From Kingella potus (lineage in GTDB: Bacteria; Pseudomonadota; Gammaproteobacteria; Burkholderiales; Neisseriaceae): a DNA stretch of 64,000 bases. The notes below the pieces were generated by a model. That model was given only the letters and a program-made list of their open reading frames with translations. It ran no database searches and had not been told where the DNA came from. Made by a program: the position numbers and the translations under genes. The DNA lies in the NCBI RefSeq assembly GCF_900451175.1, contig NZ_UGJJ01000001.1:1305879-1369878 (forward strand). The letters run 5' to 3'. Below, piece by piece: positions 17,092 through 26,550 of the stretch. Position 1 is the stretch's first letter, and each line of letters begins with the position of its first letter.

Positions 17092-17718
17092 TCAGCGGGT
17101 GCGTTTGTAGAATGCCATGTTTTGTTCGGCCGCATCTTGCGCCATTTCGCGGTTTTGGCGGTAGAGGTCTTTGTATTTTTCCTGAATCTGATCGTCGCTC
17201 AGGCCGCTGTCGATTTCTTTGATCTGTATTTCAAAGAGCTTGATGTCGGTTTGGAATTTTTTGATCCATAGGTCGCGCAGGGCAAGGACTTCTTTGTCGT
17301 TTGCCTTGAATGTGTCCAGTTTGGCCACGGCATCCTGATAGGCTTTGATGTTGCTGCGGTAGATTTCGACGCTGAGGCTGTTTTTGCGGGCGGTGTCTTT
17401 GCTGGTTTTGATTTCTTCGACTTTTTTACGCATCTCTTCGGAATCGAGGTAGGCGGAGCTTTGCGTGCCGATTTCTTCGATTTGTTTCAGCAGGGCCAGG
17501 GCATCGGCTTTAAAGGCCGGATCTTCTTGGGAAGCGGAGGCAGAGGCGGCAGAAGCAGGATGGGCGGGAGCTTCCTGCTGCGGCACAGAGGCGGCGGATG
17601 CCGCTGCGGTGCGGGCTTCGGGCGTGGCGGATGCTGCGGCGGGCGTTTGGCTTTCCGAGCCGCAGGCCGCGAGGGCGGCTGCGCAGAGGAGGGCGGTAAG
17701 GCAGGAGGTTTGTTTCAT
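17092..17718 (-). CDS. Putative lipoprotein with helical domain
   Basis: A 208-residue predicted lipoprotein: signal peptide with lipobox LAAC (Cys19), an Ala/Ser/Pro-rich linker to about residue 65, then a charged helical domain (about 70-205) with coiled-coil character (KKVEEIKTSKDTARKNSLSV). No catalytic motif or family recognised. It sits between cstA-ybdD and purF as its own unit. Its architecture recalls the lipoprotein at 8358-9020. Confidence 0.75.
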   Translation of the reverse strand: MKQTSCLTALLCAAALAACGSESQTPAAASATPEARTAAASAASVPQQEAPAHPASAASASASQEDPAFKADALALLKQIEEIGTQSSAYLDSEEMRKKVEEIKTSKDTARKNSLSVEIYRSNIKAYQDAVAKLDTFKANDKEVLALRDLWIKKFQTDIKLFEIQIKEIDSGLSDDQIQEKYKDLYRQNREMAQDAAEQNMAFYKRTR

Positions 17719-17793
17719 TGTTTTCTTTCTGTTTTTTGTTGCGGGAAACCGGAGCGGGCCGTATCCGTTGCCGGCACGGCGTTTTCAGACGGC

Positions 17794-19329
<1,536 letters not shown>

Positions 19330-19391
19330 GGGATAATCTCCAAAAAGGGTTGAAACGCCCGTCGGGGCAGGGGATGGTTTGTGCCGGCGGT

Positions 19392-19889
19392 TCAGCCGCC
19401 GCTGCGGGTAATTTTTTCCGCCAGATAGGCGGGGAGGTAGGGTACGGCGGCTTCGGCCGCGCCTTCAAAAAAGGGCGCACTGTACGACTGGCGCCAGTCT
19501 TCGCTTTGGGGCAGGTCGGTGAAGGCGCAGATCAGTACGGCCAGCGTAACCGCCGCCGCGCCGCGCACAATGCCGTATAGCGCGCCGAGCAGGCGGTTGA
19601 TGCCGCCGAGTCCGACGGCTTTCGCGCCGCCGGTCAGCAGGGGGCGCAGCAGGGACATGGCCAGCAGCACGGCGGCAAAGGCGGCAACGAAGCCGGCGGC
19701 GGTGGCCAGTATCGGCGGGTTTACGGAAGACAGCAGGGTTGCACCCAGTGGTGCGGCGGCGAGTTTGGCTACTGACAGGGCAAACAGCCAGGAAACCAGC
19801 GACAGCACTTCGCCTATCATGCCGCGCATCGCGCCGAACACGGTAGAAAGTACGATGACCGCGAGGGCGGAAATATCGAATAAGGTCAT
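19392..19889 (-). CDS. cvpA: CvpA family membrane protein
   Basis: A 165-residue protein with four hydrophobic segments, starting MTLFDISALAVIVLSTVFGAM, and the CvpA-family block GLGGINRLLGALYGIVRG. In enterobacteria it is needed for colicin V export and envelope homeostasis; its molecular role is unclear. It lies directly before purF, as in many proteobacteria. Confidence 0.9.
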   Translation of the reverse strand: MTLFDISALAVIVLSTVFGAMRGMIGEVLSLVSWLFALSVAKLAAAPLGATLLSSVNPPILATAAGFVAAFAAVLLAMSLLRPLLTGGAKAVGLGGINRLLGALYGIVRGAAAVTLAVLICAFTDLPQSEDWRQSYSAPFFEGAAEAAVPYLPAYLAEKITRSGG

Positions 19890-19919
19890 GCCCTAGCCTT
19901 CCTTGTGTTGCAGTTGTTC

Positions 19920-19961
19920 GGAGGCCGTCTGAAAACGGGTTTGCCTTTTTCAGACGGCCTG
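19920..19961 (-). terminator. Uptake-sequence hairpin between the SPOR gene and cvpA
   Basis: Inverted AG-dialect pair with a 10-base loop just after the SPOR-protein stop. It may attenuate rather than end the operon. Confidence 0.55.
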
Positions 19962-19965
19962 TTGC

Positions 19966-21663
19966 CTATTTGCCGAGAACGACGGTGCCGTCCATGCCTT
20001 GTGTTTTCAGGCGGGAGAGGGCTTTCTCCGCTTCGTCCCGATTGGGGAAGCTGCCGGTGCGCACGCGGTAGACTTTGCCGCTTCCCGTGTCCACTTCGCG
20101 GACGACGGCGCTGTATCCGGCATCGGCCAGACGCTGCTGAACCTTTTTCGCCTGCTCCTGCGAACGGTATGCGCCGGTCTGTATCATGGCGCGGCGGCCT
20201 TTTTGGTTTTCGAGTATCGCCTGCGGGTCGGGCTTGGAGGGCTTGCTCTTGTTTTCCAGAGCCTGCTGTGCGCGGTTGGCTTTGTCGGTGTTTTTTTCTT
20301 TCTGTTTGGCGGCTTCCTGCTGTTTTTTCAGGGCGGCGGCTTTTTTCTCGTCTGCCTGCTTTTTGGCTTCCTGTTTTTTCAGTTCGTCCGCACGTTTTTT
20401 TTCTGCGGCTTTGCGCAGCTCGGCTTTTTGGCGTTCTTCAAGCTGTTTGCGCTCGGCGGCGTGCTTTTCTGCCAAAGCCTGCAATCGTGCGGCTTCCTGT
20501 GTTTTCTGTTCGGCCGCGCGTTTTTCTGCTGCCTGCTGCTTTTTGGCTTCCTGCTGTTTTTTCAACTCGGCAGCACGTTTTTCCTCTGCTGCTTTGCGTT
20601 CTTCGGCCTGCTGCTTTTTGGCTTCCTGCTGTTTTTTCAATTCGGCGGCGCGTTTTTCTTCTGCTGCTTTGCGTTCTTCTGCCTGTTGTTTTCTGATTTC
20701 CTGGCGTTTTTTCAATTCGGCGGCGCGTTTTTCTTCTGCTGCTTTGCGTTCTTCTGCCTGCTGCTTTTTGATTTCCTGCTGTTTTTTCAACTCGGCGGCA
20801 CGTTTTTCTTCGGCTTCGCGCTGCTGCTGTTCTTTGAGCTTTCTGCGTTCTTCGGCATGTTTCTCGGCCAGCGCCTGTTTTTGTGCTTCGGCCTGTTTGC
20901 GTTCCGCGCTGCGTTTTTCGCGGGCGGTTTGGGCTTCCGCGCGTTGTTTTTCCAGCCTTTCCCCTTCTTCCCGGATTTCGCGCAGGCGTTTTTCGCGGGC
21001 AGCGGCGCGGCGTTCGGCTTCGTCGGCGCGTTTTTCTTCGGCAAGCCGTTCGACTTCTTTGATGCGGGCTTCGTCGGCTTTGCGCTGTGCTTCTTCGCGT
21101 GCTTTTTCGGCGGCGAGGCGTTTTTCCTGCGCTTGTTTTTCGGCGGCTTTGCGGCGGGCGCGTTCTTGGGCTTGTTTGTCGGTGTTGTTGATGGTTACGG
21201 CGGGCAGGCTTGGTTCGCGGGTGGTGCGGGGTTCGGCTTTTCTGACGATGGTGCGTACGGATCCGTCTTCGTCGGTTTGTTCGACGGTTTCCTGGCCTTC
21301 TTTGAGTTCGTAAACGGGTTTGGCTTCTTTTTTGCGCTGTGCCGGCTCCGGTGTTTCGGGCGGGATGATGTCGGCTATTTCGGAGGCGATGGGGTAGATG
21401 TCGGCTGCTTCCTCGTCGCTGATGGCATTGTCTGTGCTGCTGCGGGCTTCGCGGACGGGGTTTTCAGACGGCCTCTGTGCGGGGAGGTTTTCCGTTTGGA
21501 CGACGGCTGCGGGCGGGTTTTTTTCTTCTTCGCCGCTGTTGACGGTCAGGCCGAAGACGATGCCTGCGGCGGCCACCATGGCGGATGCGCCGACGAGGCG
21601 GCGGCGGTTTTTGCGTTTGAGTTGTTCGTATTCATTGAGGGAATCGAGTCGTTTGTCTGCCAT
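19966..21663 (-). CDS. DedD-like SPOR-domain protein with long coiled coil
   Basis: A 565-residue protein with a short cytoplasmic start, a membrane segment (LVGASAMVAAAGIVFGLTV, about 23-41), an acidic/proline region, an extremely charged Lys/Glu/Ala/Gln helix (about 165-470) and a C-terminal SPOR domain (about 488-565; RAMIQTGAYRSQEQAKKVQQ). SPOR domains bind denuded peptidoglycan at the division septum. The folC-SPOR-cvpA-purF order equals E. coli folC-dedD-cvpA-purF, so this is probably the DedD equivalent, but the coiled coil makes it over twice as long. The coil contains 25-residue tandem repeats and could vary in length between strains. An uptake sequence near residue 64 reads QRPSEN. 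Confidence 0.85.
   Translation of the reverse strand: MADKRLDSLNEYEQLKRKNRRRLVGASAMVAAAGIVFGLTVNSGEEEKNPPAAVVQTENLPAQRPSENPVREARSSTDNAISDEEAADIYPIASEIADIIPPETPEPAQRKKEAKPVYELKEGQETVEQTDEDGSVRTIVRKAEPRTTREPSLPAVTINNTDKQAQERARRKAAEKQAQEKRLAAEKAREEAQRKADEARIKEVERLAEEKRADEAERRAAAREKRLREIREEGERLEKQRAEAQTAREKRSAERKQAEAQKQALAEKHAEERRKLKEQQQREAEEKRAAELKKQQEIKKQQAEERKAAEEKRAAELKKRQEIRKQQAEERKAAEEKRAAELKKQQEAKKQQAEERKAAEEKRAAELKKQQEAKKQQAAEKRAAEQKTQEAARLQALAEKHAAERKQLEERQKAELRKAAEKKRADELKKQEAKKQADEKKAAALKKQQEAAKQKEKNTDKANRAQQALENKSKPSKPDPQAILENQKGRRAMIQTGAYRSQEQAKKVQQRLADAGYSAVVREVDTGSGKVYRVRTGSFPNRDEAEKALSRLKTQGMDGTVVLGK
20525..20812 (-). repeat. 75-bp coding tandem repeat, about 3.8 copies
   Basis: The SPOR protein repeats EEKRAAELKKQQEIKKQQAE + ERKAA nearly four times, with I/A and Q/R substitutions. 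The DNA units are close but not identical. Confidence 0.8.
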
Positions 21664-21682
21664 TTTGTTGCCCGTTATGTGT

Positions 21683-22999
21683 TTATCCCGCCGCGTGGTG
21701 TCCGGTGGGTTTGTCGGTTACCGTCATGACTTCGGCTATGGTGTGGAAGGAGCCGAAAGCGGCGATTCTATCATTTTCGCCGCTGTCCGCCAAAGCGGTG
21801 CGGTAGGCTTGGGCAACGCTGGGAAAGAGGCGGATTCCGCTGATGCCGTGTGCTTCGAGTTTGGCTTTTATCGCTTCGCCGCTCATGCCGCGCGGCAGGT
21901 GCAGGGGGGCGACGTACCAGATGTCGAATTGGTCTTTGAGGATGGAAACCACGCCGTCTATGTCTTTGTCGGCAAGGATGCTGAATACGGCGGTGCGCTT
22001 TTGGGCGAAGGGCAGGCCGATGAGGTTTTGGCGCAGGGCGCGGGCGGCGTGCGGGTTGTGTCCGACATCCCATACGGCGAGGGGGCGGCCGGGCAGCACT
22101 TGGAAGCGGCCGGGATTTTCGGCTGCCAGCAGGCCGCGTTTGATTGCGCCTGCGTCCACGGGAAGTTTGGCGTTGAGGCATTCGACGGCGGCGAGGGCGG
22201 CGGCGGCGTTGCCGAGCTGGTAGCTGCCGCGCAGGGCGGGCATGGGCAGGGCGTTGCGGTTGCGTTTGAGGCCGTCTGAAAAGGTGGCGCTGTGTTCGGG
22301 GTGGAAGCGGAACGACCATTGCCGGTTTTCCAGTTTGGAGAGGCTGTAGTCGCGCTTGTACAGGAGCAGATCCGCACCGATTGCCTGTGCGTGGGCAGCA
22401 AGGCTTTGCGGCGGCGGGTTCTGGCCGCAGACGGCGGGGCGGCCGCTGCGGAAGATGCCGGCTTTTTCGTAGCCGATTTGTTCTATGGTGTCGCCGAGAA
22501 AGGTTTGGTGGTCGAGGTCGATACTGGTGATGACGGATACGTCGCCGTCGAATGCGTTTACCGCGTCCAGCCGCCCGCCGAGGCCGACTTCGAGAATCAT
22601 GACATCCACTCCGGCACGGATGAAGATGTCGGCAGCGGCCAGGGTGTTGAATTCGAAATAGGTCAGCGAGATGTCGCCGCGTGCGGCTTCGATGCGTTCG
22701 AAGGATTCGGTGATGAGGCCGTCTGAAACGGGTTCGGCGTTGAGGGCGATGCGTTCGTTGTAGCGCAGCAGGTGGGGGCTGGTGAGGGTGCCGGTTTTGA
22801 AGCCTGCTTCTTTATAAATGCGGGTGAGGAAGGCGCAGACGGAGCCTTTGCCGTTGGTGCCGCCGACAATGATGACGGGGCAGGCGGGGGTGAGGTTCAT
22901 GCGCCGCTTTACTTCGCCGACGCGTTCCAATCCCATATCGATAAGGCCGCCGCTGTGGGCGGTTTCGAGGTGGGCGAGCCATTGGCCGAGGGATTTCAT
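21683..22999 (-). CDS. folC: Folylpolyglutamate/dihydrofolate synthase
   Basis: A 438-residue bifunctional FolC that adds glutamate to dihydropteroate and folates. It has the ATP loop GGTNGKGSVC, the Mur-ligase central domain (YFEFNTLAAADIFI) and the C-terminal ligase domain (VWDVGHNPHAARAL). I chose ATG 22999 (MKSLGQWLAHLE); an in-frame ATG at 23041 would add 14 residues that match no family start. The stop is 19 bp before the SPOR gene. An uptake sequence near residue 240 reads FSDGLKR. Confidence 0.93.
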   Translation of the reverse strand: MKSLGQWLAHLETAHSGGLIDMGLERVGEVKRRMNLTPACPVIIVGGTNGKGSVCAFLTRIYKEAGFKTGTLTSPHLLRYNERIALNAEPVSDGLITESFERIEAARGDISLTYFEFNTLAAADIFIRAGVDVMILEVGLGGRLDAVNAFDGDVSVITSIDLDHQTFLGDTIEQIGYEKAGIFRSGRPAVCGQNPPPQSLAAHAQAIGADLLLYKRDYSLSKLENRQWSFRFHPEHSATFSDGLKRNRNALPMPALRGSYQLGNAAAALAAVECLNAKLPVDAGAIKRGLLAAENPGRFQVLPGRPLAVWDVGHNPHAARALRQNLIGLPFAQKRTAVFSILADKDIDGVVSILKDQFDIWYVAPLHLPRGMSGEAIKAKLEAHGISGIRLFPSVAQAYRTALADSGENDRIAAFGSFHTIAEVMTVTDKPTGHHAAG

Positions 23000-23041
23000 A
23001 GCTTGCTTTCTGTTGCCTGTGGACGTGTTTGTATTTGTCAT

Positions 23042-23086
23042 TGAGGCCGTCTGAAAACCTTTTGGGGCTTTTCAGACGGCCTCTCT
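23042..23086 (-). terminator. Uptake-sequence terminator after rpe
   Basis: GAGGCCGTCTGAAAA and TTTTCAGACGGCCTCTCTTT around a 16-base loop, between rpe and folC. Confidence 0.6.
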
Positions 23087-23092
23087 TTAATT

Positions 23093-23773
23093 TCAGACGG
23101 ATTTCGCGAGGGCTTCGCGCATTTGTGTGATGACGGCGCGGTAGTCGGCTTGGCCGAAGATGGCGGAGCCGGCAACGAAGGTGTCCGCACCGGCGGCGGC
23201 GGCTTGGGCGATATTGCCGGCCTTGATGCCGCCGTCCACCTCCAAAGCGATGCGCCGCCCGCTTTGTGCTTCGTATGCGTCAAGCAGGGCGCGGGTTTGG
23301 CGCAGCTTGGCGAAGGTGTGCGGGATGAAGCTTTGTCCGCCGAAGCCGGGATTTACCGACATCAGCAGCACCATGTCGAGACGGTCGAGCACGTTTTCCA
23401 AAACGGAAACGGAGGTGGCGGGGTTCAGCACCAAGCCGGCCTGGCAGCCGCGTTCGCGGATGAGGGCGAGGCTGCGGTCGATGTGGCGGCTGGCTTCGGG
23501 GTGGAAGGTAATGATGTCCGCCCCCGCGTCGGCAAAGGCGGCGATCAGGCTGTCTACCGGTTCGACCATCAGATGTACGTCTATCGGCACGGAGGCGTAG
23601 GGTTTCAGCGCGGCGCACACCATCGGGCCGAACGTGAGGTTGGGCACATAATGGTTGTCCATCACGTCAAAGTGGATCAGATCCGCGCCCGCTTCGATAA
23701 CGCGGCTGACTTCTTCGCCCAGTCGGGCGAAATCGGCGGACAGGATGCTGGGGGCGATACGGAATTTCTGCAT
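23093..23773 (-). CDS. rpe: Ribulose-phosphate 3-epimerase
   Basis: A 226-residue TIM-barrel enzyme interconverting ribulose-5-P and xylulose-5-P. Visible are the N-terminal IAPSILSADFARLGEE, the metal/catalytic segment HFDVMDNHYVPNLTFGP, HLMVEPVD, the NPGFGGQSFIP loop and the phosphate-binding DGGI. The start MQKFRIAPSILSAD at 23773 is the family start; the frame's upstream extension is not conserved in character. It lies upstream of folC on the same strand with an uptake-sequence hairpin between. Confidence 0.95.
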   Translation of the reverse strand: MQKFRIAPSILSADFARLGEEVSRVIEAGADLIHFDVMDNHYVPNLTFGPMVCAALKPYASVPIDVHLMVEPVDSLIAAFADAGADIITFHPEASRHIDRSLALIRERGCQAGLVLNPATSVSVLENVLDRLDMVLLMSVNPGFGGQSFIPHTFAKLRQTRALLDAYEAQSGRRIALEVDGGIKAGNIAQAAAAGADTFVAGSAIFGQADYRAVITQMREALAKSV

Positions 23774-24017
23774 ACGGATTCTTTCGGAAACGGTTGGATG
23801 CCTGCGGGTGTTCCAAACGGCATAAAAACAGGATTTATTGCGTTTTTGCAACATAAAATCCCCGTTTTGAGGCTGTGTCGGGAGCAGGATTGCGCCATAT
23901 CGGGCCAATCGAAGTTTGTTTTACCCAAGTTTACGGCTATTATACTGTGTTTATCAGGCCGCTCCCGTATATTTCCGAATGCTCCAACCGCTGACGACAA
24001 AGCCGAGAAAGAACAAA

Positions 24018-24440
24018 GTGCTTAATCCCAAACAATGCCGCTTCCTGCGGGCCGCCGCCGTTTCCGGCCTGCTGTGCTGCCAGCCATTCCTTCCCGCCGC
24101 CGCCCTGACCATTCAGGATTTCCAGCCCAACTGCGACATCCGCCAGCTGCGCCTGACACACGAACAATACGAAGAGCTGCGCACCCTGCGCGCCGAATAC
24201 AAACAGGCCGTCGAACGCCACAACGTGCAAAGCCGCCACAACGAACGCACCCGCCGCGACCACCTGCTGCGCATCCTGTCCAATTCCCAGTTTGACGAGC
24301 GGCTGGCACACCGCTATATCGGCGAACGTTACGAAACCGGTTTGCAGTTTGCCGAAGACGAGCTGGGCATCCAATACAAATTCTACCAACTGCTCAATCC
24401 CGACCAGCAGCGCGAGTGGATACAGAAATGCCTGAACTGA
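24018..24440 (+). CDS. Spy/CpxP-like periplasmic protein (LTxxQ motif)
   Basis: About 140 residues. I chose GTG 24018 because it gives a signal peptide (LRAAAVSGLLCCQPFLPAAA) and has a purine-rich GAGAAAGAAC upstream; the frame opens further upstream at 23916. The mature part carries an LTxxQ motif (LTHEQYEELRTLRAEYKQAV) and a long helical hairpin, as in Spy/CpxP periplasmic chaperones. Only one clear LTxxQ repeat is seen, so family membership is likely but not certain. Divergent from rpe. Confidence 0.65.
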   Translation: MLNPKQCRFLRAAAVSGLLCCQPFLPAAALTIQDFQPNCDIRQLRLTHEQYEELRTLRAEYKQAVERHNVQSRHNERTRRDHLLRILSNSQFDERLAHRYIGERYETGLQFAEDELGIQYKFYQLLNPDQQREWIQKCLN

Positions 24441-24643
24441 ACGGCGGGCGGTAATTGATATATTGGAACGGAAGCCTGTGCCGCCGTTCCTTTTTTATGC
24501 CCGCTTTTTTCAGACGGCCTGTTGTCCCGCCTGCCGCACAATGTCAGAATACAGGGACAAAATCAAAATTTAAGGCATAACTGTGCCTTGCCGCACAGGC
24601 CGTCTGAAAACCCCTATTCGGCGTAACGCAAACAAGACACCGC

Positions 24644-24895
24644 ATGGAACAGCCAGATTTCTTCGACATTCCCAGCCCCTGCATCGGCGTATGCCGCACC
24701 GACAGCAAAGGCTACTGCGTCGGCTGCCTGCGCAGCCGCGAAGAGCGGCTCTACTGGCTGAAAATGACCGACGGACAAAAACACCAAGTCATGCGCCTGA
24801 TTGCCGCCCGCCGCAGAAAAAACGGGCAACCCCGTCCGATACACAGCCAAAGTTTCCCGGAAAACACCGGGCAGCAAGGCTTTGATTTCGGATAG
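24644..24895 (+). CDS. DUF1289 (YdhL-type) cysteine-rich small protein
   Basis: An 83-residue protein with the DUF1289 signature SPCIGVCRTDSKGYCVGCLR (four cysteines, a likely metal or Fe-S site) and the following W-x-x-M pattern. The biochemical role of the family is not established. It starts 30 bp after an uptake sequence, and the next gene follows after 33 bp that also contain one. Confidence 0.85.
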   Translation: MEQPDFFDIPSPCIGVCRTDSKGYCVGCLRSREERLYWLKMTDGQKHQVMRLIAARRRKNGQPRPIHSQSFPENTGQQGFDFG

Positions 24896-24928
24896 AGGCC
24901 GTCTGAAAACCAAATCTGGAGCAACAAC

Positions 24929-25267
24929 ATGAATCCCGTCCGCATTGCCGCCCTGCTGCTACCGCTGGCTTGCGCCGCCTGCGAATACAGCGACACACCC
25001 TACGGCCGTTACGCCCGCATCGACCTGCCCGTAGAAAGCCGCACCGTCATCAACAAAACCGTTACCGTCAACGCGCCGCCCGGCACCACCGTCATCTACG
25101 GCGATGCCACCCCCGCTTCCGCCTATGCAGGCTACGACTGCTACTACGACCGCTACAACCGCCGCCGCTGCATACCGCACAACCCGCCGCCGCGCGGCGT
25201 ATACCGCATCGAAGGCGGCAGCGGAGACATCCGCCAAAGCTACGAAGGGCGCGGCTATTCCTTCTGA
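24929..25267 (+). CDS. Small putative lipoprotein
   Basis: A 112-residue predicted lipoprotein: signal peptide with lipobox ACAAC (Cys18), then a short mature chain rich in Tyr and Arg with two Cys (GYDCYYDRYNRRRCIPHNPP). No known family. It may be cotranscribed with the DUF1289 gene. A GC-rich inverted repeat (CCGCCCGGGC / GCCCGGGCGG) about 25 bp past its stop could end transcription. Confidence 0.7.
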   Translation: MNPVRIAALLLPLACAACEYSDTPYGRYARIDLPVESRTVINKTVTVNAPPGTTVIYGDATPASAYAGYDCYYDRYNRRRCIPHNPPPRGVYRIEGGSGDIRQSYEGRGYSF

Positions 25268-25290
25268 AACACCGTTCGCGAAACACAGAG

Positions 25291-25329
25291 CCGCCCGGGC
25301 AGCGCGGCCAGGACGCAGCCCGGGCGGAT
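25291..25329 (+). terminator. GC-rich hairpin after the small lipoprotein gene
   Basis: CCGCCCGGGC and GCCCGGGCGG separated by about 18 bases, followed by ATTTCC. There is no strong T-run. Confidence 0.4.
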
Positions 25330-25450
25330 TTCCAAAATGCCGGATATTTAATCTTTTTTCCGTCATTGCCTTACCGGATGCATCCGGCAAAACCGCCGCC
25401 ACGGGATTGACAGCGCAGACGCGCCTGCGTATAGTCCGCGCTTTCTGCAC

Positions 25451-25543
25451 GGAGTAATGGCTGAGAGGCTGAAGGCACTTCCCTGCTAAGGAAGCATGTG
25501 GGGTCAACCTGCATCGAGGGTTCGAATCCCTCTTACTCCGCCA
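25451..25543 (+). tRNA. tRNA-Ser(GCT)
   Basis: A 93-nt class II tRNA with acceptor stem GGAGTAA/TTACTCC, anticodon stem CTTCC/GGAAG around loop CTGCTAA (anticodon GCT), a long variable arm, TTCGAATC in the T loop and an encoded CCA end. Confidence 0.97.
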
Positions 25544-25556
25544 AGCATTACACAAT

Positions 25557-25583
25557 CCCCCGACGATTCGGGGGATTTGTTTT
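25557..25583 (+). terminator. Rho-independent terminator of tRNA-Ser
   Basis: AATCCCCCGA and TCGGGGGATT around a 2-base loop, followed by TGTTTTTT. Confidence 0.85.
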
Positions 25584-25682
25584 TTGGCAAAACCAGCCGT
25601 GAAAACGGCGCGGAATCTGCGCCGGACCCGTTCGCACGGCACCATCTTTGCCACACCACGGCAACGACGGGAAACAAAGCAA

Positions 25683-25729
25683 TAGGCCGTCTGAAAATCT
25701 GAAATTGCGGTTTTCAGACGGCCTTTTTT
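25683..25729. terminator. Uptake-sequence hairpin
   Basis: AGGCCGTCTGAAAATCTGAAA and TTTTCAGACGGCCTTTTTT. It begins the duplicated block. Confidence 0.55.
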
Positions 25730-26113
25730 CCGTTTTGCAAACTGCCCGCCGTATAAGCCGTCGCTTAATATTCAAAACCGCGTGCGTGTCTTGCCCACAC
25801 ACCCTATCCGGATTGCCGATGTAGGGTGTGTCGCACCGCGACGCACGCGTTCCCTGCCGCAGCTCAAATCACCGCAGCGCAGAGGCCGTCTGAAAACCGC
25901 AAACGGAATTTTGCACACGAGGAATCAGGATTTTCAGACGGCCTTTTCTCCGTTTTGCAAATTGTCCGCCGTACAAGCCGTCGCTTAATATTCAAAACCG
26001 CGTGCGTGGCTTGCACGCACACCTTATCCGGATTGCCGATGCAGGGTGTGTCGCACCGCGACGCACGCGTTCCCTGCCGCAGCTCAAATCACCGCAGCGC
26101 AAAGGCCGTCTGA
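25714..26113. repeat. Two direct copies (period 220 bp) of a DUS/REP-pair block
   Basis: About 180 bp starting at the arm TTTTCAGACGGCC and running through GTTTTGCAAA, an inverted REP-like copy (25775-25808), a direct copy (GTAGG-GTGTGTCGC-ACC-GCGACGCAC, 25821-25851) and a linker to AGGCCGTCTGAAA. It recurs 220 bp later (REPs at 25995-26028 and 26041-26071) with a handful of substitutions. Confidence 0.8.
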
Positions 26114-26146
26114 AAGCACAAATGTTGTTTTCAGACGGCCTTTTGC
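26100..26146. terminator. Uptake-sequence hairpin upstream of hmbR
   Basis: AAAGGCCGTCTGAAA and TTTTCAGACGGCCTTTTGCC. Confidence 0.5.
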
Positions 26147-26230
26147 CTTTTCTGCACACCCGTTTGCAGTATGGGCGGATATTTTGTTATGCCTTGTAAA
26201 AAATAAATTGTCTTCTGTAATCTTTTCGTA

Positions 26231-26258
26231 GATAATCCGCATTATTATAAATAATAAC
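26231..26258 (+). promoter_or_regulatory. Candidate Fur operator upstream of hmbR
   Basis: GATAATCCGCATTATT overlaps a perfect palindrome ATTATT-ATA-AATAAT (26241-26255) in an A+T-rich patch. This resembles Fur-box arrays (GATAAT-type hexamers), expected for an iron-regulated haemoglobin receptor. It lies about 290 bp before the start codon. Confidence 0.5.
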
Positions 26259-26550
26259 GAACACAATTACATAAAAGAAAATCCTGCCGCGCATTCGGGC
26301 CGTTTGGTCTGCAAAGCGGCGTTCGGGGATGGAGCCGCATTTGCGGGAAAACGGCCGGAGCGGCTGCTCCGCTGTGCTTCCGAAGCGGCACGCGGTTTGC
26401 CGGTGTGCCTTTGTCTTCCTCCCTGAAATGAGCGGCATTGCCGGACGGATTTTTACCTGTGTGCCACCCGGGCGCATACCGTTCCGCAATGGGCGGATGC
26501 GCCGGTGCAGACCGTTATTCGTCAATCATTCGTTTTGATAAGGAAACCCC

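Larger units (their letters stand above)
25544..26550. other. 1-kb gene-free interval between tRNA-Ser and hmbR
   Basis: It holds the tRNA terminator, an uptake-sequence hairpin, a 220-bp-period duplication of REP-like pairs, another hairpin, an A+T-rich operator-like region and a G+C-rich 290-bp leader before hmbR in which I see no gene. Confidence 0.6.

Noticed and set aside
19999..21729. 576-codon plus-strand frame opposite the SPOR gene, rich in Phe/Leu/Cys
   Set aside because: The hydrophobic look comes from reading Lys/Glu/Gln codons backwards; the minus-strand SPOR domain and repeats are convincing.
25374..25387. Perfect 14-bp palindrome CCGGATGCATCCGG before tRNA-Ser
   Set aside because: No second copy or known regulator site recognised; short G+C-rich palindromes arise by chance, so only noted.
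24929..25654. Minus-strand 231-codon frame over the small lipoprotein and tRNA-Ser
   Set aside because: It crosses a tRNA gene and its terminator and is antisense to a gene with a good lipobox.
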